Source of the DNA: Pseudonocardiales bacterium
GTDB taxonomy: Bacteria > Actinomycetota > Actinomycetes > Mycobacteriales > Pseudonocardiaceae
Assembly (NCBI GenBank): GCA_023252195.1
Contig: JAHEXI010000012.1
Coordinates: 27,241-91,240 of the forward strand
Reading direction: 5' to 3'
Length of the DNA stretch: 64,000 bases
Shown: positions 27,821 through 36,233 of the stretch, piece by piece
How positions within the stretch are numbered: the stretch's first letter is position 1
Layout of the letters: every line of letters starts with the position of its first letter
The notes under the pieces: generated by a model
Told to the model about the DNA's origin: nothing
Databases searched by the model: none
The model's input: the letters and a program-made list of their open reading frames with translations, nothing else
Program-made: the position numbers and the translations under genes

Positions 27821-29565
27821 GCGCTCGCTCCTTCGGGACCGTTGTTACCGATCCCGTTGTTGATGATCTGGGCGCTCATTCCTGCGGCCATTTGTTCGAC
27901 CGTCATTTGACCGCCGCCCATGTTGAGTACCCCGCTGTTGATGATGTTGGTTGCCTGTTTCTCGAATACTGAGGTGTCCACCCCGTACTCGGTGAGGAAG
28001 TCCTTCGTGGCCTTGAGAATCCGCTGCTCGACTATCTTCATGTGGTCATAGATCGTGGTGCGGTCCAGTTGAGCGTTGTCCCACGCGTCGGCGATCTCCT
28101 CGCGCACCGCCACGTTTAGCTCTATCGATCGATGTCCGGTAACGACCGTGCGTTCCTTCTGCGCCCACCAGGCCCGTCCGAGAACCCGGGGAATCTCAAG
28201 CAGCCGCCACAGCCGCCGGAGGTCCTCGGGCACGGCCAGGGCGCAGCGCACTGCCGAGTGAAGCAGGGCTCCGGTTCCTCGCTCACTGGACCAATCGATC
28301 ACGTGGTAGTTCTCTGGTGTTCGGGTGAGTGCACAGGTGGCGACATCGAGGCTCAGGCAGCGGCCCTTGACGCTGACCCGCAGGAGCACAGTGGCCACCA
28401 ACTCCCCACCGAAGATCGGCACGCTGATCTCCAGGAAGTGATGCCCGGCGTGCCGGTGGTCGTTGATGATCGTCCAGATCTCGAGCTTTCCCCATCTCCT
28501 GCGGAGGAGGTCAGCGTTGGCGGGGAAATCGGCAGCGGCAATGTAGATCCGGTCCCGCACCTTCAGCCCCGGGAGATTTTCCGCGCCGGGGTCGGACCCG
28601 AGTTCGGTCAACGCGGTACGCAAGGTCTCGACCAGTTTGCGGGCGGGGAACGGGGGCTTGGTGTATTCACGCTCCGCCAAGCTCCCATCGCCGGGCTTGA
28701 GCAGTTGCACCGTCAACGGCGGCAACCAGCGGTTCACCAGCCTACCGCTGCCCACGAAGGGCGATGGCCTCTCAGAACGCGCCAGCAGATCCAGGGGATC
28801 GGCGTCGTCACTCCGATGCGGAGGACGGTGATAGACGACGCAAGTGTAATCTTGCTGTTCGTTAATGATCTTCTCTCGGCGAGTCAGTGTCACCGGCCGC
28901 AGCGTCTCTGGGTGGGCGACAGCTGAGAGCAGACGCTGGCGTACCACCCCGGCAACGATCGCACAGCAGACGAGAACAGAGCTGATCACGGTCGCCTGCC
29001 AAGCTGCGGAGGCAAGCGGAACCTGGAGAAGGAAGGACACCGCAAGCGGGCACAGCGCCGCGATCAGGCAACAGGCGAGCATCGCCTTGAGAAGTCGCTT
29101 ACGGCTCTTCAGATTCGGCTCGGACAAACGTCGACGCGGCACGTCGACTCGGAAGCCCCAGTGTTTGGACGCCTCTTCGACGTGCCGCCGGAACACTTCG
29201 GGAAACTCCTGGGCGATCTTGCGGAGCAGGAGGCAGAGCACGACTGCGCAACAGACGATCACAACGGCCAACAGGCCGTCGATCGCCAGGCCGGCTGCCA
29301 GAATGACCAGCATCGCGAACAGGTGCCCGCTGTCCAGCAGCCAGGACCGCCAGGCATTCCGGATGACCGGCACGAGATCGAATCCATAGGACGGCGCGAT
29401 CCGCTTCCGTGCCTCGTTGTGAACCTTCCGGATGATCAGATCACGGAACGACGGGTCGACGTACACACCTGCGCACAGGTGGCGCGTTGCCGCCGAATCG
29501 ATGGGCAGGTGCGTGTCATGGCTAGCGTGTGCTTGCCGGATGGGTGTGACCAGCGCGTCGCTCAT
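27817..29565 (-). CDS. Membrane protein with C-terminal signalling-type motif (locus B)
   Basis: 582 residues. Two pairs of membrane segments (about 78-113, FAMLVILAAGLAIDGLLAVV; and about 158-208, MLACCLIAALCPLAVSFLLQ) are followed by a soluble domain (VRDRIYIAAADFPANADLLR, WTIINDHRHAGHHFLEISVP) of no recognised family. The extreme C-terminus (542-565, INSGVLNMGGGQMTVEQMAA and GMSA) aligns with the N-terminus of the co-translated nucleosidase. Start ATG with GAGGGGG upstream. It is divergent from an NrtR-like gene, with two operators in the 87-base gap. I infer a membrane sensor that recruits or activates the nucleosidase through the shared motif. Confidence 0.7.
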   Translation of the reverse strand: MSDALVTPIRQAHASHDTHLPIDSAATRHLCAGVYVDPSFRDLIIRKVHNEARKRIAPSYGFDLVPVIRNAWRSWLLDSGHLFAMLVILAAGLAIDGLLAVVIVCCAVVLCLLLRKIAQEFPEVFRRHVEEASKHWGFRVDVPRRRLSEPNLKSRKRLLKAMLACCLIAALCPLAVSFLLQVPLASAAWQATVISSVLVCCAIVAGVVRQRLLSAVAHPETLRPVTLTRREKIINEQQDYTCVVYHRPPHRSDDADPLDLLARSERPSPFVGSGRLVNRWLPPLTVQLLKPGDGSLAEREYTKPPFPARKLVETLRTALTELGSDPGAENLPGLKVRDRIYIAAADFPANADLLRRRWGKLEIWTIINDHRHAGHHFLEISVPIFGGELVATVLLRVSVKGRCLSLDVATCALTRTPENYHVIDWSSERGTGALLHSAVRCALAVPEDLRRLWRLLEIPRVLGRAWWAQKERTVVTGHRSIELNVAVREEIADAWDNAQLDRTTIYDHMKIVEQRILKATKDFLTEYGVDTSVFEKQATNIINSGVLNMGGGQMTVEQMAAGMSAQIINNGIGNNGPEGASA

Positions 29566-29585
29566 GGTGGCCCCCTCACGAGAAT

Positions 29586-29606
29586 TTAAGGTCAGGTCGA
29601 CTTTAA
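29586..29606. promoter_or_regulatory. NrtR-type operator B1
   Basis: AAGGTCAGGTCGACTTT: arms GGTCA and CGACT around GGT, one arm imperfect relative to GGTCA-N3-TGACC. It is next to the start of the membrane-protein gene. Confidence 0.45.
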
Positions 29607-29621
29607 TGGGCTCTAGAGGTT

Positions 29622-29638
29622 AGAGTCAAGGTGACCTA
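29622..29638. promoter_or_regulatory. NrtR-type operator B2
   Basis: AGTCAAGGTGACC (29624-29636) has the arms of the locus A operators. It lies 16 bases before the NUDIX start codon and almost touches its Shine-Dalgarno sequence, so a bound regulator would block that gene directly. Confidence 0.55.
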
Positions 29639-29652
29639 TAGGAGGTGATCCG

Positions 29653-30339
29653 GTGTCTGTGTCTGTGACGGTGGACTTGGTGATCTTGACCGTGCGCGAT
29701 GACGAGCTGCAGGTCCTGGTCGTGGAGCGAGGAAACCCACCGTTCGAAGGGCAGCTCGCTCTACCCGGCGGATACCTGCGGGGCCGGGAGACCCTCGACG
29801 AGGCCGCGGTGCGCGAACTCCACGAGGAGACCGGCGTGGACGGGATCCGGCTGCATCTTGAGCAGCTGCGGACCTATAGCGATCCGGCACGGGACCCGCG
29901 AGGCCGAGTGATCACCGCCGCATACCTCGCACTCGGGCCCGATCTGCCGACACCAGTGGCCGGGACGGATGCACGCGAGGCGTACTGGGTACCAGTCAAG
30001 ACCGCCATGCAGGACGGTGCATTGGCGTTCGATCACGTCCAGATCCTGCGCGACGGTGTGGAGCGGGCCCGCTCGAAGCTCGAATACACCACCATCGCGA
30101 TGATGTTCTGCACCGAGCCGTTCACCGTCGGCGATCTGCGACGGGTGTACGAAGTCATCTGGGGAATGCCGCTCGACCCGAGCAATTTCCGCCGCAAGAT
30201 CACCCGTGCCGACGGATCCCTCGAACCAACCGGAGACCGGCGCGTCCACACGACAGGCCGCCCCGCAGCACTGTACCGCCGGGGAGCAGCGAGCCTGCTC
30301 ATGCCGCCGTTCCTACGAACCCACGAGTACGCGTCATAG
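29653..30339 (+). CDS. NrtR-like NUDIX transcriptional regulator (locus B)
   Basis: 228 residues, a homologue of the regulator at 24511-25251. Intact NUDIX box GGYLRGRETLDEAAVREL then HEETGV; winged-helix part DLRRVYEVIWGMPLDPSNFR. GTG start is preceded by TAGGAGGTGATC, nearly the full anti-16S complement, so translation should be strong. Two operators share the gap with the divergent membrane-protein gene. It likely regulates both directions, and possibly locus A too, because the operator arms are the same. Confidence 0.8.
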   Translation: MSVSVTVDLVILTVRDDELQVLVVERGNPPFEGQLALPGGYLRGRETLDEAAVRELHEETGVDGIRLHLEQLRTYSDPARDPRGRVITAAYLALGPDLPTPVAGTDAREAYWVPVKTAMQDGALAFDHVQILRDGVERARSKLEYTTIAMMFCTEPFTVGDLRRVYEVIWGMPLDPSNFRRKITRADGSLEPTGDRRVHTTGRPAALYRRGAASLLMPPFLRTHEYAS

Positions 30340-30678
30340 CATTTTGTGAGTTCCTTTCTTTACTAGCTTGTTGATCCTCCCCTGGAGGCTCGTTTTCCAG
30401 ATCGCTACGATTAAATAAAACAGTAGAGCCGCCAGTTCAGAGTTCGGAGCCGGCCCAACGCAAGCCGCCAGCACTTCTGTTCGAGGCCACCCTCTTCCAA
30501 CCAAGGAACCGCACGGCCCGCCTTCAGCGGCTAGCGCAGCGATAACGGGTGACCGAAACGTCGACGACCAGGAGCAAGGACGAACAACTCACGGCAGACA
30601 CTCGCACACCCGCAACAGCGAAAAAACCTAGAGCACAGCCCTGGTTCTTGTGGTTGTACCATCAGAAAGGAAATTAGA
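30340..30678. other. Intergenic gap, nothing recognised
   Basis: No open frame with coding character, no RNA gene and no clear terminator seen. Confidence 0.35.
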
Positions 30679-31437
30679 GTGAATTGGAGTGAGGTTTCTG
30701 CGCCGATCATCGCAGATCTGCGCAACGGCCAGCACCGGGAGGCATATACAATATTCTCCGTCGGGTTTGCGCTAACCTTGCTGGGCTTGTTCGGGGTCGC
30801 GTCCCAGCCAGTGCTTCTCAGCGGAATTCTGATCGCCGCTACCTTCTTGGTCTTCCAAACTACCATCCGGCTTGACGGCGCCGCGGGGACTCTAGAATCA
30901 TTCCTTAAAAGCCGCAACGCCCTGGGCGCATTCAACACCATCATACCCGACGGGGGCGAACTGTGGGTCTACGGGCCTACCGCGGTCAACGTGCTCGTCA
31001 ATGCGCCTGATATCAAGGCCAAGGTTCTCAGCAAGGGCGGCCGCGTCCGCATAGTCGTGCAGGACCCCTCTTCAGACGCCATGCGCCACACCAAGAACCA
31101 GCTTGACGATACTTTAGACTTTGACCATACCCTTGCCTCATCGATTGCCACACTGCGTAGGATGCGCACCTGGGGAGACTGCGATTATCGCTTGCTCGCG
31201 TGCAACCCCGGGTTCAGTCTCGTCGTGATCAACCCGAACAAACCTGACGGGTTCCTTATCCTGGAGATGCACGGCTTCAGCGACGATACCATCACTGGCC
31301 GCATGCATATAAGGATCAGCCGGACAGATTCGTTGCACTGGTTCGACTACTGGGCCAGCCGATTCAACAATTTGTGGCAACAGGGTAAAAGTGACAATAT
31401 ATTGACTGAGTCAAGGCGCTCTGCACAACGAAGCTGA
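30679..31437 (+). CDS. Membrane-anchored protein with PLD/DUF5919-like domain
   Basis: 252 residues. GTG start with AAAGGAAA about 7 bases upstream. Two adjacent membrane helices at about 23-65 (FSVGFALTLLGLFGVASQPV, LLSGILIAATFLVFQTTI) are followed by a cytoplasmic domain of about 160 residues (GGELWVYGPTAVNVLVNAPD, GGRVRIVVQDPSS, LVVINPNKPDGFLILEMHGF) whose layout recalls the domain in the XRE-DUF5919 proteins at 37493 and 40421. No HKD catalytic pair is seen. Possibly a ligand-sensing or effector protein of the same island; function not established. Confidence 0.55.
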   Translation: MNWSEVSAPIIADLRNGQHREAYTIFSVGFALTLLGLFGVASQPVLLSGILIAATFLVFQTTIRLDGAAGTLESFLKSRNALGAFNTIIPDGGELWVYGPTAVNVLVNAPDIKAKVLSKGGRVRIVVQDPSSDAMRHTKNQLDDTLDFDHTLASSIATLRRMRTWGDCDYRLLACNPGFSLVVINPNKPDGFLILEMHGFSDDTITGRMHIRISRTDSLHWFDYWASRFNNLWQQGKSDNILTESRRSAQRS

Positions 31438-31445
31438 AACGACAG

Positions 31446-32270
31446 GTTCTGATTGGCGCCGTTTCGTTGGTGGATCAACTCTACTCGGGCAGGCTGGGCG
31501 GATGCGCCGTCGCGAGGTCCGGACACCACTGCCCAGCTCCAGCTTCGCGGGTTCCGGTTCCCTCCGGAGATGATCACTGTGGCCGTCAATGGTACCTGCG
31601 CTATGCGCTCTCGTACCGGGATGTCGAGGAGCTGCTGGCAGAGCGCGGCATCACCGTCGATCACGTGACCGTGTTCCAGTGGGTTCAACGGCTCACGCCA
31701 CTGCTCATCGACGTAGCCCGGCCCTGCCGGCACGCTCCGGGAGATCGCTGGTTCGTCGACGAAACCTACGTCAAGATCGCTGGGCGGTCGGTCTACCTGT
31801 ACCGCGCGATCGACCAGTTCGGGCATGTCATCGACGTGCTGGTCTCCGAGAAGCGGGATCTGGCAGCCACCCGCCGATTCTTCAGCCAGGCGCTGACCAC
31901 CACCACGCTCACCCCGGTCGAGGTCATCACCGACCAGGCGGCGGTCTACCCGCACCGTTCTCGAGAAGTTAGCTCCAGGCGCCTGGCACCACACCGAGCC
32001 CTACGCCAACAACCGGATCGAAGCCGACCACGGCCGCTTGAAATCCCGGCTGCGACCGATGCGCGGGCTCAAACAGCTTTGCTGCGCACGGGTGATCACC
32101 ACCGGGCACGCGTTCATCCAGAACATCCGCCGCGGGCACTACGAACTCGGGATCGAAGAACCGCTGAACTTGCGGGTCCTGGCTGCCTTCACCGAGCTGA
32201 CCCAGGCGATCTGATCAGATCACGGAACAGATCCAGGCTGCCACCGCTTCGCGCAACGCAACAGCACCCT
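31446..32270 (+). mobile_element. Decayed IS6-family element
   Basis: Contains a frameshifted IS6 transposase (31453-32213). The right end carries GCAACGCAACAGCACC (inverse GGTGCTGTTGCG, an IS6-type end); the left end GGTTCTGATTGGCG is a poorer match. Limits are approximate. Confidence 0.5.
31453..32213 (+). pseudogene. IS6-family transposase, two frameshifts
   Basis: The protein can be pieced together from three frames: LRGFRFPPEMITVAV (to about 31590), RYALSYRDVEELLAERGITV and DRWFVDETYVKIAGRSVYLY with the first Asp (to about 31965), then ANNRIEADHGRLKSRLRPMR with the catalytic Glu and a normal end TELTQAI at 32213. The second Asp lies in EVITDQAAVYP just before the second frameshift. Inactive. 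Confidence 0.75.
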
Positions 32271-32707
32271 TGACCCAACTCCGGCTCGCGAGGACACCGA
32301 AACGGTCCGAGGTGTGCACTTCGTACGAGGTCGTAGTCGGCGTTTGCCGACACTGCGAGTGGAACCGATCCGTCGTACATACCGTCCGAACCGTCGCAGC
32401 TATCCGAAGAAAAAAAGGACACGGCAACTGACCGAGTTGTGCACACCAAGCGCGGACATCTCGACAAGCTCGGACATCTCGACAAGCTCGGACATCTCGA
32501 CGTTCATCAGCTCCAACGACGTCTGGCAACGCCACACATGAGGAGCCCCGGGCTCCTGATCGATCAAGGCGCACCGCGAGTTCACAGTGGATCGCCTGGG
32601 TGCGAATGTGGGTGCCAGCTGGGGTCCACTAGTGCCAAGGATGCGGTTTTCGGTGCCAATGCTGCAGTTGTTATCGCAGGTAGGTGCGTAATGCGACAGT
32701 GAATGGC
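32271..32707. other. Non-coding attachment-region flank with an 18-bp tandem repeat
   Basis: No convincing gene. It contains the tandem repeat at 32453-32501 and GGGTGCGAATG near 32600, shared with the DNA before the other tRNA-Met fragment. Confidence 0.4.
32453..32501. repeat. 18-bp tandem repeat, 2.7 copies
   Basis: CGGACATCTCGACAAGCT is repeated at 32453, 32471 and (13 bases) 32489. Identical copies and a multiple-of-three period; open in several frames, but no gene is supported. Iteron- or binding-site-like. Confidence 0.7.
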
Positions 32708-32738
32708 CGTCTCATAATCCGTCAGGTCGTGGGTTCGA
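32708..32738 (+). repeat. attachment-site copy 2 (tRNA-Met 3' half)
   Basis: Identical over 31 bases to 19414-19444. Here the tRNA-like sequence continues to a proper T-arm and acceptor end (TCCCCCACCCGCCCTA, to about 32754), so this copy keeps the full 3' end of the tRNA gene, while the 5' half is missing. It marks the right boundary of the island. Confidence 0.7.
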
Positions 32739-32973
32739 TCCCCCACCCGCCCTACCCGATGACCAGCACAGAGAAGTGCGGGATCGTGTCGATCAGGACT
32801 GCTACCAGGTCGGGCGGGTAGTGGGGGTCGTTGATCATGCATCATCTTTAGTATCCGAACCGACGAGGCATTATCCCAGGTCCTACGGCGGCAAGTTGTG
32901 CAGAAGCTGGCTGGCCCAGCGGCTGACGCATGAGAGAAAACTTACCGCTCCCGTCCATGCGTATCCCGCATCG

Positions 32974-33762
32974 TTACCCCTCGGTCCAGAGCTGGCGGAT
33001 CGGAGCACCGCTGCTGATGGCCTGAGTGCGGGGCAGGACGGCGATATTACGGTCCTGCCGGATCTTAGCGAGCTGATTCGCGGCCCGGTTTGTGAGAACG
33101 GCCAGCTGCGGGATCGGCAGCGGCGCGTCTCCCGGGTTGGACGGCGTCACCGGGTTGAACCGCTCGTGGGTGAGCAACCCGGCGGCGCTGCGATACAAGT
33201 TACGGGCATGGGCGATCGACTCGTCGGTCTCGGTGGCGAATTCGGAGTCGGCGTAGTCAAGCAGGCAGCTAGTGATCGCCAGCATGGTGGCACGCAGGTA
33301 CGGATACGGGCGTTTAGTAATCAGTGTGAACGGATCGAAGGCTGTCCAATCGGTGAGAGCGAGATCAGGGTGGGCGGCAGGGGTGGATCTTTCGTTGTTG
33401 ACTTCATCATAGATGGAGTTGTAGGGGAAGATAATCGACAACCGGTCCAGCGCGGCCTGATAGTAGCCGTCGGCGTGCAATCGCTGCGCAATGAGCATCG
33501 GCACCGCCCAAAACACCTCAAGTGCCAGGTTCGGGTCAGTGTGGCCTAGCAGCCCGGACAACCTCGCCAACACAGCCTGCGCAGACGTGTAGGGAGTCTG
33601 GGGGTACGGTCCCCATTTGGAGTCCGGCGCCACGAAACCTTGCGCATCCGCCCCGAGATTTTTCTGCAGCAGTGGCAACACCTCGGTCGCGTAGGTTTTG
33701 GTCGGCCCGGCGGGGTCAAGGCCCGGCCTGGATTTTGCACCGGGGTGACGGCCTTGGCCCCT
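32974..33762 (-). pseudogene. Tc-toxin A-subunit-like fragment
   Basis: The reverse strand encodes about 260 residues including YYQAALDRLSIIFPYNSIYD, RPYPYLRATMLAITSCLLDY and ADSEFATETDESIAHARNLY. The pattern is like internal segments of large TcA/TcdA-type insecticidal toxin proteins, which run over 1,000 residues. The frame opens directly after a TAG (about 33762) with no start, and ends at 32974 without the rest. A truncated gene remnant; family assignment from pattern memory only. Confidence 0.35.
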
Positions 33763-33896
33763 GAACTACAGTATTGTCATTTTGATCATCGTTTCCTGTT
33801 CGTGGACATGGCCGGAGTCCGATCGTCGCGTCGGGGCGCCGGGTTCCACTCTCCGGTCGGTGTTCCTTCCATGATTGTCGGGGCAGATGGTGCTGG

Positions 33897-35306
33897 TCAG
33901 GTCGGCGCCGGCAGCGCCGTGACCGCTCGCCAGGCGTTAATCACGTCGTTGGTCCAGGGCCAGTCCGCGCGGAGGTGCAGCCATCGTTTGCGTTGCCCGC
34001 GGGTCAGTCGGGCGGGCAGGTGCAGCAGCCGGTAGCGGAGCAGTTTCGGGGCTGCGTCGCGGAGTTCACCGGCGGGGAGGGCGAGGTAGCGGAAGCAGGC
34101 CAGCAGGTTCGCGGCCAGGGCGACGATCTGGGTCCAGGCCACGTTGATCGACCAGTGCCGGGAGGGCCACCGGTTCAGGCCCAGGTCCTTGGCTTGTTTG
34201 ACGTCGTTCTCCACGTGGACGTGCGAGCGGTGCCGCGCGTCGAGCCAGGCGAGCTGCCCGACTGTGGTGTTGGTGGCGATGAGCTGGTAGCGGCGCCCGA
34301 GCTCGCGTTCGCGCCCGGTGGCCCGCTTGCGGTAGCGGGGGTGCAGCGGCTCGTCGCGCACGATGACTCGCAGCCCCGGGATCTTCTCCTGCCACGAGCC
34401 GAGATCGAGCAGGCCGGTCAGATCCGCGACGAACGTGTCGGCGGTGATGTCGCCGTTCTGGTCGATCCCGGGAGTGCGCGCCCCGGCGGGCAGCCGCGCA
34501 ATCGCGTCCATCTCGGTGTCGGTGCACGACCAACCCACCGAGAACTCCCAGTTCCGCCCCCGGACCCCGCCGCCAGCGGCGATGTGTTCGAGCAGGTCGT
34601 GGGAGAACCTGGCACCGTCCAGACGCACCAACATCCGGCGCCGGTAGCGGCCTGGCAACCGCGAGGTCGCCAGGTCCAGCAGGGCAATGTTGTCGGTGGC
34701 GCAGTTGGAGGTGGCGTTGCCGGGGCGGGGGTCGATCGCCAGCACGTCGTCGGTGTTGTCGCAGGTGGCCAGGTTGGGGCAGAACCCGATCCCACCCTTA
34801 TAGGTGGCCCGCGCGTTCTCCTTCTCCGAGCTGGCGAACACGATCGAGGCGTCCAGATCCACCACGGTGATCCCCCTCAGCTCCCGCCCGGCCACCCGCA
34901 GCCAGGGGAACCCTTCCGGGCGGTTGGCCAGCAATCTCCACCAGTGCCGCCGGAAGCGGGCCACGGCGGTGTTGATCCGGATCAGCTGGAGATCGCCGAC
35001 CTCTGACAATGCCCGCCACACCGTTGGGTTCGACGGCACCGGCCCGATCACCGGCCCGAGGTGGCGCAGGCCCTGGAAGTCGCTGATCGCCTCCCCGCCC
35101 AGGATCTGCGCCACAGCCAGGTCGATCAGCACTTGGCCCCGGTCATAGACCGGGTCGAACCTGCACCGCGCCATCGCCGCCGACAGCCCGGCGCGCAGCC
35201 CGCTCCGCTCAGCCAACAGCCGCACCGGCAGCGCCCCGGCGAACCCGACCAGGCGATCATCATCGCCGACGAGTTCCAGCCGGTCAGCCCATGAAGTATC
35301 TTGCAC
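33897..35306 (-). CDS. IS1380-family transposase (second copy, divergent)
   Basis: 469 residues, intact. YDRGQVLIDLAVAQILGGEA, SDFQGLRHLGPVIGPVPSNP and VWRALSEVGD are the N-terminal family motifs; GITVVDLDASIVFASSEKEN holds the first Asp and MLVRLDGARFSHDLLEHIAA the second; the C-terminus ends in helical SRHWSINVAWTQIVALAANL. GTG start lies 5 bases after a 12-bp hairpin arm (35311-35322/35367-35378), as in the first copy. Only distantly related to the 17180 gene, so independent insertions. Confidence 0.85.
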   Translation of the reverse strand: MQDTSWADRLELVGDDDRLVGFAGALPVRLLAERSGLRAGLSAAMARCRFDPVYDRGQVLIDLAVAQILGGEAISDFQGLRHLGPVIGPVPSNPTVWRALSEVGDLQLIRINTAVARFRRHWWRLLANRPEGFPWLRVAGRELRGITVVDLDASIVFASSEKENARATYKGGIGFCPNLATCDNTDDVLAIDPRPGNATSNCATDNIALLDLATSRLPGRYRRRMLVRLDGARFSHDLLEHIAAGGGVRGRNWEFSVGWSCTDTEMDAIARLPAGARTPGIDQNGDITADTFVADLTGLLDLGSWQEKIPGLRVIVRDEPLHPRYRKRATGRERELGRRYQLIATNTTVGQLAWLDARHRSHVHVENDVKQAKDLGLNRWPSRHWSINVAWTQIVALAANLLACFRYLALPAGELRDAAPKLLRYRLLHLPARLTRGQRKRWLHLRADWPWTNDVINAWRAVTALPAPT

Positions 35307-35310
35307 GGAA

Positions 35311-35378
35311 GAGGTGCACCTGCCTCAGCCAGACTACGATCTTCGAGAAATCGCATTCTGCCTGGTCAGGTGCACCTC
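35311..35378 (-). promoter_or_regulatory. Leader hairpin before second IS1380 transposase
   Basis: GAGGTGCACCTG pairs with CAGGTGCACCTC across about 44 bases. Same position and geometry as the hairpin before the other IS1380 transposase (17108-17175), with a different sequence. Confidence 0.5.
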
Positions 35379-35582
35379 TCCCGCGTTCTACAGCCGTCTC
35401 AGACCCGACGTGTCCCAGCTCGATGAAAGACGGAGGCCGGCCCGGCGGTCAGCGCATCGCACAGCTTGATGAACGCATTCGAGGGCGAGTCGCTGCCTGC
35501 TGGACGGGCTCTGTTCGCGAGCATGCCTGGGTCAAGCGCCGCTCCGGGAACAGGAAGGCGGTGGTCGCCGACTTCCAGCTAC

Positions 35583-35925
35583 TCAGCGTCCCGATCCACG
35601 CCCACGCCTGGTGGATGCGTCCAGCGGTGTCCCCGCCTGGCTGGCGAAGACGAGGCCGTGCTCCCGCCAGCGCTTGCCCGTCGCCAGCCGCTGCCTCGCC
35701 TGCCGTACGTGGTGGGTGCGGAGCGCCTCAGCGGCCTGCGTGGGCAGTTCCAGTGTCCGGCGTGACTTCTCCGGTCTTGGTGTCACCGTGGGCACGCACC
35801 GAGCGCCAGACGTAGATCGCGAACCGCTGGTGATCGAACCCGGCTTCGGACCTCGGGTGCTGGTCTCCGACAGCTACCGGGTATGGATCGGACTCGATCA
35901 ACTCGACGTCGTGGTTCTGGTTCAT
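35583..35925 (-). pseudogene. Tyrosine integrase fragment, frameshifted
   Basis: Reading from the right: FAIYVWRSVRAHGDTKTG, then after a frameshift EKSRRTLELPTQAAEALRTH, RQARQRLATGKRWREHGLVF and ASQAGTPLD. This is the segment between box I and box II of an AICE-type tyrosine integrase. Neither catalytic box is present. Remnant of an older integrated element. Confidence 0.6.
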
Positions 35926-36233
35926 CGGTCCTCCTCTTCCTCGGTCGGGTCGGCATCGAGCTCGGCGTGCACGGTCCTCGCCATGGGCCGGATCCTGCGT
36001 GCGAGGTGGATTTCGGTCGCCCAGGCTCCCTCCGACGAAGGACGTCTCCGGGACGAAGACAGCGTCCTGAAGCCGACACTCGGCCGCAGTCGTGGCGTTC
36101 CTCGTCGCTTGGCAATCTTCGATGACGGCATCGGGGCAACTGTGGTGAACGTTGAACCGCCCACCTCCGATGTCTGACCACGAATGGATCTAGGGGAATG
36201 GCGCGGAGGGTGGCTTAGAAGTGAATCGACCAT
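35922..36233 (-). CDS. Hypothetical protein, doubtful
   Basis: An open frame of 103 codons ending in ARTVHAELDADPTEEEEDR, with an ATGA overlap to the integrase fragment downstream. The acidic tail and the overlap are the only hints that it is real; the N-terminal half has no coding signature. It could be the remnant of an excisionase-like or regulatory gene. Confidence 0.2.
   Translation of the reverse strand: MVDSLLSHPPRHSPRSIRGQTSEVGGSTFTTVAPMPSSKIAKRRGTPRLRPSVGFRTLSSSRRRPSSEGAWATEIHLARRIRPMARTVHAELDADPTEEEEDR

Noticed and set aside
30679..31437. Active phospholipase D
   Set aside because: No HxKxxxxD motif could be found in the soluble domain.
32453..32501. CRISPR array
   Set aside because: Repeats are directly adjacent with no spacers, and no cas genes are in the window.
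32582..32845. Possible complete tRNA-Met gene at 32708
   Set aside because: Only the 3' half matches; the preceding bases cannot form the acceptor, D-arm or 5' anticodon stem.
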